From Peterkaempfera griseoplana (GTDB taxonomy: Bacteria; Actinomycetota; Actinomycetes; Streptomycetales; Streptomycetaceae), in the NCBI RefSeq assembly GCF_001418575.1, contig NZ_LIQR01000366.1:1-48774 (forward strand): a stretch of DNA of 48,774 nt. The letters are read 5' to 3'. The number at the start of each line of letters is the position of its first letter. Within the stretch, counting starts at the first letter, position 1. The translations under genes were made by a program, and so were the position numbers. The notes under the pieces are model-generated. The model saw only the letters and a program-made list of their open reading frames with translations, was not told the DNA's origin and did no database searches. Below, in pieces: positions 25,212-33,509 of the stretch.

Positions 25212-25251
25212 TGTCCGCCCCGTACGGCCGCAGCGCCGTGCGGGGCGGACA
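25212..25251 (+). terminator. Hairpin terminator after the LPMO gene
   Basis: Arms 25212-25228 and 25235-25251 form a 17-bp stem with one G-U pair and a six-base loop, 15 bases past the stop. Confidence 0.85.
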
Positions 25252-25390
25252 TCCGTGGGGAGGTACCACCTCCCCGGGGCAGAGCCGACACCTGGGAACG
25301 GATCGACCGGGTACGCATTCTGACGGCCCATCACACGGCGTCCGGTGCCGTACTCAGGCCCGGTCCCGGGTGACCCGGTACCGCAACAGA

Positions 25391-25434
25391 CCGCGCCCCT
25401 GCGGCCGTGCGCAAGCACGGCCGCAGGGGCGCGG
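25391..25434 (-). terminator. Very strong hairpin with GCAA tetraloop
   Basis: Arms 25391-25410 and 25415-25434 are a perfect 20-bp stem closed by GCAA (plus-strand sense), 43 bases past the end of the minus-strand dipeptidase gene. It probably ends that operon. Confidence 0.85.
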
Positions 25435-25476
25435 CGTCCCGGGACGCGAGGGGTGGCCCCGGGTGTCCGGTGGGGC

Positions 25477-26550
25477 TCAGGCAGCCCAGACCCGCTCCGC
25501 GTAGTCCAGGAAGTTCCGGCCGAGGATCTTCTCGATCCGCTCCGAGCGGTAGCCCCGCAGTTCCAGCAGCCGGACCAGATCGTGGAACTGGTCGACACCC
25601 CTCAGGTCGACGACGAAGGGGAAGGTGTCGCTGCGCTCCCCCGCCGCCCCGACACCTGCCGCCGCGCGCAGGGCGACATGCTCGGCGAGCTGCGCCCGGT
25701 AGGCGTCCAGGTCGTCGATGGAGGTGATCGTGCCGTCGGTGCCGATGCCGACGTGGTCCTCACCGCAGACGTTCACGGCATGGTCGATGTGCTCGACCAC
25801 GTCCTGCGCGCTCGCATGGCCGGAGGCGTTGAGGAAGGGCATGAAGTAGATGCCCACGAAGCCGCCCCGGGACGCCACCAGCCGCAGCTCCTCGTCCGTC
25901 TTGTTGCGCGGCAGGTCGGTGAGGGCGCGGCAGCCGGTGTGGTTGATCGAGACCGGCTGCCGGGAGATCGCGGCGGCCTCCAGGCAGGTGCGCTCACCGC
26001 TGTGTGACAGGTCGACCATGATCCGGCTGTCGTTGAGGCCCTCGACCACCTCCCGGCCGAAGGGGGTCAGGCCGCGGTTCTCCGGCGCCATGGAGCCGTC
26101 GCCGATGTGGTTGGCCTGGTTGTAGGTGAGTTGGACGACCCGCACGCCGAGCCGGTCGAAGGTCTCGATCCTGCCGAGGTCGTCACCGATGGCCACGGCG
26201 TTCTGGAAGCCGTAGATCACCCCGATCCTGCGCTCCCGGCGGGCGTCGTGGACGTCGGCCACGGTGCGCACCTTGACCAGGTCGTCCGGGTGGTCCCGGA
26301 TAATGGCGTCCCAGACCTCGATCTCGTGCAGGGTGTGCTCGTACGGCGGCATGTCGCCCAGGGTGTAGCCGAGGGTGATGTTGACCGCGGTGAGGCCCGA
26401 GGCGTGGGCGTCCGCGAGGGTGCGGGCGTCGATGGTCAGGTCGTCGCTGGACTGGTTGAGCTTCCCGGCCGCCGCGACCGAGTGCGGGGCGTTGGGGTTG
26501 TCGAGCGCTCCCAGCGCGTTGACGACCACGTAGTCGTGTGCGGTGGCCAT
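25477..26550 (-). CDS. Membrane-dipeptidase-like (peptidase M19 family) hydrolase
   Basis: A 357-residue protein with M19 features: GVIYGFQNAVAIGDDLGRI, GVRVVQLTYNQANHIGDGS, LTPFGREVVEGLNDSRIMVDLSHSGERTCLEA, SINHTGCRALTDLPRNKTDEELRLVASRGGFVGI and HVGIGTDGT. The N-terminal metal site usually written HxD is replaced here (YVVVNALGALDNPN), marking a divergent subgroup whose substrate may not be a dipeptide. No signal peptide. The TGA of the amidohydrolase gene overlaps this ATG as TGATG, so the two are coupled and probably act on the same compound. Confidence 0.85.
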   Translation of the reverse strand: MATAHDYVVVNALGALDNPNAPHSVAAAGKLNQSSDDLTIDARTLADAHASGLTAVNITLGYTLGDMPPYEHTLHEIEVWDAIIRDHPDDLVKVRTVADVHDARRERRIGVIYGFQNAVAIGDDLGRIETFDRLGVRVVQLTYNQANHIGDGSMAPENRGLTPFGREVVEGLNDSRIMVDLSHSGERTCLEAAAISRQPVSINHTGCRALTDLPRNKTDEELRLVASRGGFVGIYFMPFLNASGHASAQDVVEHIDHAVNVCGEDHVGIGTDGTITSIDDLDAYRAQLAEHVALRAAAGVGAAGERSDTFPFVVDLRGVDQFHDLVRLLELRGYRSERIEKILGRNFLDYAERVWAA

Positions 26551-27896
26551 CAGCCGGCACATCCCTTCGGCTCGGCCCCGGCCGGTTCGCCGGCGGGGCG
26601 GTAGTCGGTCCGTTCGAAGCCGCGGCCGCGCTTGACCGTGAGGACGATGCTGCGCAGATGGGCCAGGTCCGCCAGGGGATCCTCGGCCAGCACCACGAAG
26701 TTGGCGAGCTTTCCGCTCTCCACGGTGCCCATGTCGGTCTCGGCGCCGAGGCTCATGGCTCCGACCAGGGTGGCGGAGCGGATCACCTCCGCGGTGGACA
26801 TTCCGCAGTGCTCCGCCAGGAAGGCCATCTCGTCGTGGAGCGCCGGAAACGGGTGGTGCGGCTCGGTCTCGTAGTCGGTTCCCGTGGAGATCGGGACCCC
26901 GGCCCGGTGGGCGTGGGCGGTGAGCCGGGCCGCCAGTGCGGAGTTGGCGCGCGCCCTGGCCCGTTCGCCGTCGTCCTCCGCCTCCGCCCCGATCCACTCC
27001 CACAGGCCCGCGGTGGCGTCGAGGACGGTGCGGTGCTCCAGCATCCGCTCGAAGAGCGCCTGGAGCGCGGGGTCGTCACCGGCGGCGAAGCGGTCGTACT
27101 CGATCGCGGGCTTGTCCTTGTAGCCGTTCAGCGGTTCGGCGCCGCCCTCGTAGGCGAGCAGGGTGATGTGCGAGACCGAGTCGACTCCGGCCGCGACCAC
27201 CTCGGAGGGCCGGCTCGGGAAGACGGTGCCGTGCGCCCAGACGGCGATGCCCTGCCGATGCGCCTCCGCGGTGATCGCGGCGACCAGCGACGCCGGGAGG
27301 TCCGCATAGATCTTGATCGCCCGGGCGTGGGTGCCCCTGGCCATCGCCACGGCCAGCGGCAGGTCGGTCTCCTCGGTGACCGCCTGCATCCAGGGGACGG
27401 CGCCCGGCGTCTCGCCCTGCGACACCTGCCAGGTGCGCGGGTCGTCGAAGAAGCCGGGGCCGGCCATCAGGGCGGCGTAGTGGATGTCGGGGCCGGGGAT
27501 CTCACCGACGAGGGTGGCCCGGGCGAGGTCGCCCACCTGCCGCAGGTCGTCCGCCATGTCGCGGATGGCGGTGACACCGCCGTACACCTGGCGACGCAGC
27601 GTCTCCTCGGCCGGCGCGCGGTTCGGCGGCGTGGCGATGTGCTGGTGGGAGTCGATCAGGCCGGGGATGACGAAGCGGCCCCGGAGGTCGACGGTCTCCG
27701 CACCGTCCAGGAGGGTGCCGGGGATCTCTCCGTCCGGGGCGACCAGCACGATGCGGGCGCCGTCGACGGCGATCGTCATGGACGGCCGGGCGGGTCCGCC
27801 GGTCCCGTCGACCAGGGTCGCGCCGCGGTACACGACGGTCGTCCCCTTCTCCGGCGCGGCGTGGGGAGCGGGCGCTCCGGCGGCCTCGTGGCCCAT
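26550..27896 (-). CDS. Amidohydrolase-superfamily metal-dependent hydrolase
   Basis: A 448-residue TIM-barrel hydrolase of the imidazolonepropionase/prolidase-like group. A small beta domain (VVYRGATLVDGTGGPARP) precedes the metal motif HxH in VIPGLIDSHQHIATPP; further candidate ligands are Lys in ARAIKIYADL, His in IAVWAHGTV and SVSHI, and Asp in ISTGTDYETEPHH. The C-terminal MGTVESGKLANFVVLAEDPLADL closes the beta domain. ATG 27896 has GAGGTGG at good spacing. It is the first gene of a two-gene operon, divergent from an IclR regulator with palindromes between. Confidence 0.9.
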   Translation of the reverse strand: MGHEAAGAPAPHAAPEKGTTVVYRGATLVDGTGGPARPSMTIAVDGARIVLVAPDGEIPGTLLDGAETVDLRGRFVIPGLIDSHQHIATPPNRAPAEETLRRQVYGGVTAIRDMADDLRQVGDLARATLVGEIPGPDIHYAALMAGPGFFDDPRTWQVSQGETPGAVPWMQAVTEETDLPLAVAMARGTHARAIKIYADLPASLVAAITAEAHRQGIAVWAHGTVFPSRPSEVVAAGVDSVSHITLLAYEGGAEPLNGYKDKPAIEYDRFAAGDDPALQALFERMLEHRTVLDATAGLWEWIGAEAEDDGERARARANSALAARLTAHAHRAGVPISTGTDYETEPHHPFPALHDEMAFLAEHCGMSTAEVIRSATLVGAMSLGAETDMGTVESGKLANFVVLAEDPLADLAHLRSIVLTVKRGRGFERTDYRPAGEPAGAEPKGCAG

Positions 27897-27906
27897 CGGT
27901 TCCACC

Positions 27907-27936
27907 TCTTCCTGGTGACGGTCTTCCTGGTGACGG
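27907..27936. repeat. Two tandem 15-bp repeats in the amidohydrolase leader
   Basis: TCTTCCTGGTGACGG occurs twice head to tail, immediately upstream of the ribosome-binding site. It may be a chance duplication or a leader element. Confidence 0.6.
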
Positions 27937-27972
27937 TGAACGACTCGTTCCGGCGCCTGGCGGCCTTCTTCG

Positions 27973-28012
27973 CTGTTACAGTCCACGTAACAGGCGTTTC
28001 GTGGAATGAAAC
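27973..28012. promoter_or_regulatory. Paired inverted repeats in the IclR/amidohydrolase promoter
   Basis: Two adjacent palindromes: CTGTTAC-7-GTAACAG (27973-27979 / 27987-27993) and GTTTC-7-GAAAC (27996-28000 / 28008-28012). The shared 7-bp spacers and the position between divergent genes suit the operator of the IclR regulator encoded at 28063. Confidence 0.65.
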
Positions 28013-28062
28013 TCGCGCTACTCTACATGAGCCCCGCCCGCACCCGAGAGGAGCGATGAACC

Positions 28063-28914
28063 ATGCCCCGGTCCTCCAGTTCCGCCGTGGACAAGGCGCT
28101 GGACCTGATCGAGGCCGTCGCCCGGTCGGACCGCCCCATACGCCTCAGCGAGCTCGCCGAGGAGGTCGGCCTGCACCGCGCCACCGCCTACCGGGTGCTG
28201 CTCGACCTGGTGCGCCGCGGCTGGGTGCTGCGCGCGGGCGACCACTACCTGCCCGGCACCGTCGCCCTGCAGCTCTCCCACGCCTCGGCCACCCGCTCGC
28301 TCGCCGCGGTCTCCCGCCCCGTACTGGAGACCCTGTCCGCCCGCACCGGCATGATGGTCAACCTCCAGGTGCTGGAGTCCGACCGGTCCCGGGTGATCGA
28401 CGCCATCCGCCCGGCCAGACTGGAGATGATCTCCGACCTGCGCGACAGCACGCTGCCGGTGCACAGGTTCGCCGGCCCGCTCGCGCTGGTCGCGACGCTC
28501 CCGCCCGAGGCACGCCGCCCCTATCTGCGGCAGGCCGAGGAGGCAGGCCGTACGTCGGCCGACGACGACCGCCTGGCCGCTGACATCGCGCAGGCGGAGC
28601 GTGCCGGGTACGCCCTGGAGCGCGGGCGCAACGAGAAACTGGTCGCCTCGGTCAGCCGCGCGGTGACGACCGCCAAGGGCGCGCCGATCTGTGCGCTCAC
28701 CGTGGTGGGCCCCGACACGGAGTTCGAGGAGCCGCTGCTCACCGAGGTGATCGCGGCACTGCACGAGGCCACCGCCGAACTGCAGCGCACCCTGACCGTC
28801 CTCTCCTCGGACACCGCCGGCCCGCAGCCCCCGGCGGCGGAGCAGCGGTCCGACGACCCGGCCGGCGCGGACCCGGAAGCTGCCCACCCCCTCCCTCCGG
28901 AGGGCTCCCGGTGA
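28063..28914 (+). CDS. IclR-family transcriptional regulator
   Basis: A 283-residue regulator. The winged helix covers about 8-65 (SAVDKALDLIEAVARSDRPIRLSELAEEVGLHRATAYRVLLDLVRRGWV) and the ligand domain 80-245 (MVNLQVLESDRSRVIDAIRP, VHRFAGPLALVATLP, ICALTVVGP). A Pro/Ala-rich tail of about 40 residues follows. ATG 28063 has AGGAG upstream. Its TGA overlaps the GTG of the OCD gene, so regulator and enzyme are co-translated. It should control the divergent hydrolase operon and itself; the inducer is unknown. Confidence 0.93.
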   Translation: MPRSSSSAVDKALDLIEAVARSDRPIRLSELAEEVGLHRATAYRVLLDLVRRGWVLRAGDHYLPGTVALQLSHASATRSLAAVSRPVLETLSARTGMMVNLQVLESDRSRVIDAIRPARLEMISDLRDSTLPVHRFAGPLALVATLPPEARRPYLRQAEEAGRTSADDDRLAADIAQAERAGYALERGRNEKLVASVSRAVTTAKGAPICALTVVGPDTEFEEPLLTEVIAALHEATAELQRTLTVLSSDTAGPQPPAAEQRSDDPAGADPEAAHPLPPEGSR

Positions 28915-29855
28915 GCGGCGTCCTGGTACTCGACCGGTCGCAGACCCGCGCCGCGCTCGACCCGGCCCGGGTGATGGCCGCCGTCGCCACGGCACTGGTG
29001 GCGATCGCCCGCGGCGAGGCGTCGGCTCCGCCCAGGATCGCGGCGCGGACGCCCGCCGGGCTGCTGGGGGCGATGCCCGCCCATGTCCCCGGGCTCGGGC
29101 TGGCGGCCAAGCTGGTCTCGGTGTTCGCCGCTCCGGGCCGGCCGGGCGGGAGCGAGCACCGCGGTGTGGTGGCCCTCTTCGACGAGCACGACGGCCGGCC
29201 GCTGGCGCTGATGGACGCGGAGTCGATCAGCGCCGTACGCACCGCCGCCGTCGCGACTCTGAGCATGCAGGCGCTGGCGGGCCCGCACCCGGCCCGGATC
29301 GCCGTGGTCGGGACGGGGGCGCAGGCCCGCGCCCAGGTCGCCCTGCTCGCGGTCGTCGCCCCCGGTGCCGCCGTGGTCGTCGGCGGCCGGAGCCCGGAGC
29401 GCGCCCGGCGGACCGCGGCCGGGCACCCCACCGCCTCGGCGGACACCGTGGAGGCCGCGGTACGGGGCGCCGACGTGGTCTTCTGCTGTACCGGCGCGGC
29501 CGAGCCCGTGATCCGGCGGCACTGGCCGGCCGAGGGGGCGCACATCAGCTCCGTGGGCGGATCGGAGGGGCCGGAACTCGACCCGGAGACCATCCGCAGC
29601 GGCTCCCTCTTCGCCGAGTGGGCCGGCGCTGCCGCCTCCGTACCGCCCGCCGGTGCCCATGAGCTCCAGGGCGTGGCCCCCGATCGCGTCACCCTGCTGG
29701 GCTCGGTGCTCGACGGCCGGCACCCCGGCCGCCGGCAGCCCGGGGAGCTGACCGTCTTCAAGTCGACCGGCCATGCGGCGCTGGATGTCGCGGCCGCATC
29801 GGTCGTCCACGGCTTCGCGCGCGCTCACGGCCTGGGCACGACCGTCGACCTCTGA
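28911..29855 (+). CDS. Ornithine cyclodeaminase / mu-crystallin family protein
   Basis: A 314-residue NAD(P)-binding enzyme. The Rossmann motif is ARIAVVGTGAQARAQVALL, with upstream LAAKLVSVFAAP, MDAESISAVRTAAVATL and C-terminal FKSTGHAALDVAAASVV. Family members include ornithine cyclodeaminase, alanine dehydrogenase and imine (pyrroline or piperideine carboxylate) reductases. GTG 28911 overlaps the IclR stop (GTGA) and has GGAGGG upstream. Neighbouring hydrolases suggest it acts on an amino acid or cyclic imine they release; that is inference. Confidence 0.9.
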   Translation: MSGVLVLDRSQTRAALDPARVMAAVATALVAIARGEASAPPRIAARTPAGLLGAMPAHVPGLGLAAKLVSVFAAPGRPGGSEHRGVVALFDEHDGRPLALMDAESISAVRTAAVATLSMQALAGPHPARIAVVGTGAQARAQVALLAVVAPGAAVVVGGRSPERARRTAAGHPTASADTVEAAVRGADVVFCCTGAAEPVIRRHWPAEGAHISSVGGSEGPELDPETIRSGSLFAEWAGAAASVPPAGAHELQGVAPDRVTLLGSVLDGRHPGRRQPGELTVFKSTGHAALDVAAASVVHGFARAHGLGTTVDL

Positions 29856-30333
29856 AACCTCGGGCGCCGCCCCACCCCCACGGCCGGGTGGCGGCCGCAT
29901 GGTAACACCATGGCGCCCGGCCCGAGACGGCGGGTCCGGCGGCCTCGATCTGTTTCCCGGCGCGCCGTGCACACTTGAGAGCAGGGGGAGGTCAGGCCCG
30001 GCCACGGACACCCGGTACGTGCGCAGGGCGGCCTGTTGCCGAGTGCGTGGCCCAGTCCCGCGCCGTGTCGTCGCTGTCGGAGGACTCCCCACTGTCTGTG
30101 ATCCCGTACATCCCCAGCCCGATCGGATGCCGGCGCCTTCGCCGCAGACGGCCCTGGCGTGCCTCGCCCGCCATGTGCCGGGACCGGGCCTGAGCGGTCC
30201 TTCCCCGCGGGTCTGCCCGGGAACCGCCGGGCGGCGCCACCGCGCCCACCCGCCTCACCCGCTCCCCTGACTTCCTGCCCATCCTCGCCCGTACCAATCG
30301 CGAGGCCGCACCACCACGTCGAGAGGCTCCTTC
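29856..30333. other. Intergenic stretch with a small palindrome
   Basis: About 480 bases. CATGGT-AAC-ACCATG (29898-29912) lies 43 bases past the OCD stop and may be part of a terminator or an operator. An AGGGGGAGG site at about 29984 looks like a ribosome site, but no convincing frame follows it. No gene assigned. Confidence 0.5.
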
Positions 30334-31347
30334 TTGCGTACCACCACGAAGATCGCCGCTGCCGCCGTCGCCTGCGGGGCCGCCACCCTCGGACTCTCCG
30401 CCTGCGGGGCCGGGACACACGACTCCAAGGCGGCAGCGGGTCCCCGCGCCTCCGCCGTGGCAAGCCCCAGGCACACCCCCCAGGCCGATGTGCTGCACCC
30501 CGCTCCGCGTACGCCCTCCGCCGCGCCCTCGTCCCCGGCCGCGTCGCCGTCGAAGGCCCAGCCCAAGTCGTCGCCGCCGCCGCCGTCGCCGTCGCATGCG
30601 CGGTCGGTGCGGAGCGAGCGGCCCACTGCGCCGGCCCGGACCTCCACGCCCTCCGAGCGCCCCGTCCACACCAGGCCCGCCCCGCACCCCTCGGCGGCCT
30701 CCCGCGAAGGCGGCCACACCCTCGCGGTACGCACCGGCGCCGTCTCGGCCCTGCTGCAGCACAGCACCGCGGCGCCGGGCAGGTCGGTCGCCCTCACCTT
30801 CGACGACGGGCCGGACCCGCGCTGGACTCCGCAGATCCTGGACGTGCTCGCCCGGCACCACGCCAAGGCCACCTTCTGTGAGATAGGTCCCAATGCGGCC
30901 GCCCACCCGGAGCTGGTCCGCGACATCGTCGCCGCCGGGGACGCGCTCTGCGACCACTCCGTCCACCACGACGAGCAGCAGAGCCACAAGTCCGCCGCCT
31001 ACAACCGGCACGAGATCGTGGACGCCCAGCACGACATCGCGGCGGCCGCGGGCTCCACGGCCCGTCTGTGGTACTACCGCGCCCCCGGCGGCGACTTCTC
31101 GCCGTCGATCCGGCAGACCGCCGCAGGGCACGGCATGCGTCCGCTGGCCTGGACCGTGGACACCGAGGACTGGAAGCGCCCCGGCGTCGCCGCCATCCTC
31201 GACAACGTCAACACCGAGCTGCGCCCCGGCGGCATCATCCTGATGCACGACGGCGGCGGCCCCCGGCAGCAGACCGTCCAGGCGCTCTCGGTGCTCCTCG
31301 ACCGTCTGGACGCCGCCGGTTACAGCTACACCTTCCCCGGCCGCTGA
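30334..31347 (+). CDS. Lipoprotein polysaccharide deacetylase (NodB domain)
   Basis: A 337-residue exported enzyme. TTG 30334 has GAGAGG seven bases upstream. The signal peptide ends in the lipobox LSAC (cysteine about 24), so the protein is anchored to the outer face of the membrane. A Pro/Ser/Ala-rich spacer (25-150) crosses the wall. The NodB domain follows: TFDDGPDPRWTPQILDVL with the metal Asp, the HSVHH motif in ALCDHSVHHDE, YYRAPGGDFS, and ILMHDGGG. These carry the known metal and catalytic residues of carbohydrate esterase family 4, which deacetylates peptidoglycan or chitin-like sugars. Confidence 0.93.
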   Translation: MRTTTKIAAAAVACGAATLGLSACGAGTHDSKAAAGPRASAVASPRHTPQADVLHPAPRTPSAAPSSPAASPSKAQPKSSPPPPSPSHARSVRSERPTAPARTSTPSERPVHTRPAPHPSAASREGGHTLAVRTGAVSALLQHSTAAPGRSVALTFDDGPDPRWTPQILDVLARHHAKATFCEIGPNAAAHPELVRDIVAAGDALCDHSVHHDEQQSHKSAAYNRHEIVDAQHDIAAAAGSTARLWYYRAPGGDFSPSIRQTAAGHGMRPLAWTVDTEDWKRPGVAAILDNVNTELRPGGIILMHDGGGPRQQTVQALSVLLDRLDAAGYSYTFPGR

Positions 31348-31379
31348 CCCGGCGCCGCCGGGGGCGGTCCCCGGCGGGC

Positions 31380-31411
31380 CGGCCTTCCGGGTCGCCAGGC
31401 CCGGAAGGCCG
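31380..31411 (+). terminator. Hairpin terminator after the deacetylase gene
   Basis: A perfect 12-bp inverted repeat (arms 31380-31391 and 31400-31411, 8-nt loop), 33 bases past the stop. A second GC hairpin follows near 31437-31463. The rest of the gap to 31718 shows no gene. Confidence 0.8.
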
Positions 31412-31718
31412 CTTGGTCGGGTCGTGGCCGCTACGGGTCCGGCTGGAGCCGCAGCGGCTCCGGCCTGTCCGGCACGCAGGTCCACGACCGAGCAGGTCCA
31501 CGGCGGGCTCGACCGCGGGGGCCGCGGCCGGATTCCTCGGTGGATCTTCCGGCCGACGGAGAACGGGACCCGGATGACGGCCGCCAGGGACGGCGGGGTC
31601 ATCGAGCCCGCTGATCCTCGTCCGCACGGACGGCGTACCGGCCGCCGGTCCGCGTCAGCGGCCGGATGTGGCGCCCGGCTGTGTTCCGGATGCGGCCGGC
31701 CCGGGGAACAATCAGGGC

Positions 31719-32126
31719 ATGACCGAGCGAAAACCTCCTGGTGTCGACTTCGAGACATGGGTGGACAGGCAGATTCGCGAAGCGACGGAGCGTGGCGAGT
31801 TCGACGATCTGCCGGGCGCCGGCCAGCCCCTGGCCGAGTTGGCCGAACCCTATGACGAGCTGTGGTGGGTCAGGCAGAAGATGCGCCGCGAGCACCTGTC
31901 CTGGCTGCCGGAGACCCTCGTCCTGCGCAAGCAGGTCGAGGATGCGCTGGCGGTGGCACTGCGGGCCGGGTCGGAGAGCGAGGTCCGGCGGATCGTGGCG
32001 GACATCAACGGGAGGATCAGGGAGGCGAGCGGGCGACCGCTCTCCGGTCCGCCGCTCAACCTGGTTCCCCTCGATGCCGACCAGGTTGTGCGCGACTGGC
32101 GCGACGGCCGTTCCGGCCGGCGATAG
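31719..32126 (+). CDS. DUF1992 / DnaJ-homologue subfamily C28-like protein
   Basis: A 135-residue soluble protein. The conserved family core is VDRQIREATERGEFDDLPGAGQPLAEL, followed by DELWWVRQKMRREHLSWLPETLVLRKQVEDAL and REASGRPLSGPPLNLVPLDADQVVRDWR. The family is widespread and of unknown function; no J domain is present despite the name. ATG 31719 has AGGG very close, so translation may be leaderless. It stands alone. Confidence 0.92.
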   Translation: MTERKPPGVDFETWVDRQIREATERGEFDDLPGAGQPLAELAEPYDELWWVRQKMRREHLSWLPETLVLRKQVEDALAVALRAGSESEVRRIVADINGRIREASGRPLSGPPLNLVPLDADQVVRDWRDGRSGRR

Positions 32127-32371
32127 CCCGCCCCGCTCCGCTCCGCCACCGGATCCGCGCCGTACTCGGCCCACGGGACCGGACGACCGGCCTTTCCGCC
32201 CCGCACCGGTCGACCCCTCGCGGCCGTCACGGGCCCGGGGCGGGAATTCCATCACAGGGCCGCGGCATACTCCGGCCGGAAGTCGGGGCAGGCCCCCGAC
32301 GTACAGGGAAAAATGACCGCCCGGCCGCCCGACCGCACGGCGCCGCGGCACCGCGGCTCGGAAAGCGGAGG

Positions 32372-32401
32372 GGAAAGGCCCCGGAATACCGGGGCCTTTC
32401 C
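32372..32401 (-). terminator. Hairpin terminator of the small secreted-protein gene
   Basis: A perfect 13-bp stem (arms 32372-32384 and 32389-32401) with a four-base loop, 22 bases past the end of the minus-strand gene at 32424. Confidence 0.88.
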
Positions 32402-32423
32402 ATGGTGTTCGACCGGGCGTTTG

Positions 32424-32702
32424 TTATCGGTAGCAGTGCCGGGTGCTTCCGTGCCAGGTCCTGGTCCAGTAGCCGGCGTGCCAGCGGTGGCGCTTGTCCG
32501 AGTAGCCACGGTGCCAGGTCCTGCTCCAGTAGCCCGCGCGCACCTGGCACTTGGGCTTCGAGTGGCCGAAGCCGGGATGCGCCGCGGCCGCCGTGGGGGT
32601 GGGGGACGCCGAGGCGGCCGTGGCCGAGGTGAGGGCGGCGCCGCCGGCGAGGGCGGTGGTCGCCACGCCGAGCGCGAGTGCACGGATAAAACGATTGCCC
32701 AT
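32424..32702 (-). CDS. Small secreted His/Trp/Arg-rich protein with internal repeat
   Basis: A 92-residue protein from ATG 32702. A Sec signal peptide ends about residue 33 (ASASP). The mature part is basic and aromatic: two copies of GYW(S/T)RTWH separated by RGYSDKRHRWHA, with two cysteines (KCQVRAG and RHCYR) that could form one disulfide around the repeats. I recognise no family. Its N terminus resembles the GGY-repeat protein at 6199, and both have unusually AT-rich upstream DNA. The strong terminator and isolated position support a real single-gene transcript. Confidence 0.8.
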   Translation of the reverse strand: MGNRFIRALALGVATTALAGGAALTSATAASASPTPTAAAAHPGFGHSKPKCQVRAGYWSRTWHRGYSDKRHRWHAGYWTRTWHGSTRHCYR

Positions 32703-32781
32703 GTGAGTTTCTGCCTTTCCGGAACGGGAGGGACAACCAGATGCTTACCAACGGGCCCACCTCCTTCAATCAGACTTCACC

Positions 32782-32806
32782 CTTTCACCGCGATTCCCGG
32801 TGAAAG
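32782..32806. promoter_or_regulatory. Inverted repeat upstream of the small secreted-protein gene
   Basis: CTTTCACCG and CGGTGAAAG (32782-32790 / 32798-32806) form a perfect 9-bp inverted repeat with a 7-bp spacer, 80 bases before the start at 32702. An AT-rich run (about 32808-32832) adjoins it. It may be an operator or a 5-prime hairpin. Confidence 0.5.
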
Positions 32807-33093
32807 CCGTAAAATTTTATTCAGCCTTTATTCCGGGCCGGGTAGGGGCACGCCCTGCCGGGGAAGAGCTTCGCCCCGAACGGGACGCGCCGCCATCCCG
32901 GAATGATGGGGAGCCCGCGGTGTCCCACGCAAAACCGCCAGGGCCAGGCGGCCCAGTCCACCGGCGGAGCCGGAGCCCGGGACGGCTGGCTGCGGCAGCG
33001 GGCCGGGCGCAGCCCGCAGGGGGCGGGCGCCAGGGCGAGGAGGCCGGGCTCGCAGCCGTCGGCACCGCCGCGGCCGGTGCCCTGCGGCCACCC

Positions 33094-33168
33094 GGTGAGT
33101 GCCCGAACGGACCGGACCGGTGAGTGCCCGGACGGACCGGACCGGTGAGTGCCCGGACGGACCGGAGA
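33094..33168. repeat. Three tandem copies of a 25-bp repeat
   Basis: The unit beginning GGTGAGTGCCCGGACGGACC recurs at 33094, 33119 and 33144, with only one mismatch in the first copy. It lies outside any assigned gene. Confidence 0.9.
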
Positions 33169-33453
33169 TGATGCGGCGGGTCCCCGGGGAGCGACCACCC
33201 CGCAGGCGCACCGGTTGCCCGCCCGACCGGACCATGGGGCCGCCTCCGCCGACTCCGCGGGTGCCGCACCACCGGGACCGTCCCCCAACGGGCCGTGACG
33301 AACCGCCACGAACGGCCACAGGGCCACCACGGACGGCGATCAGCCCCCGACCTCCGGTGATCGCCCGGCGGCCGACCACAGCTGACGGCATGTCCCGTCC
33401 GCCAGGCCGGCGACGACGGCTGCGGCTGCGGCACCGGCACCGTCACCGGCGTG

Positions 33454-33483
33454 TTGCCCGCCTCTCGCGGCCGGGGATAGCCT
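33454..33483 (+). promoter_or_regulatory. Promoter-like -35/-10 pair
   Basis: TTGCCC (33454-33459), an 18-bp spacer and TAGCCT (33478-33483) resemble a housekeeping promoter. It points to the broken frame starting at ATG 33510. Confidence 0.35.
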
Positions 33484-33509
33484 TGAAAGCGGACATCACC
33501 GTTGCCGAA

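Noticed and set aside
27907-27936. Tandem 15-bp units considered as a CRISPR-like or riboswitch element
   Set aside because: Only two adjacent copies without spacers or predicted aptamer structure.
29992-31758. 588-codon minus-strand frame
   Set aside because: Antisense of the deacetylase gene, which has a lipobox, NodB motifs and a terminator on the other strand.
32741-32769. GGAGGTGGG Shine-Dalgarno-like site on the minus strand upstream of the small secreted-protein gene
   Set aside because: The following frame starts with TTG, runs through the secreted-protein gene in another frame and has no similarity.
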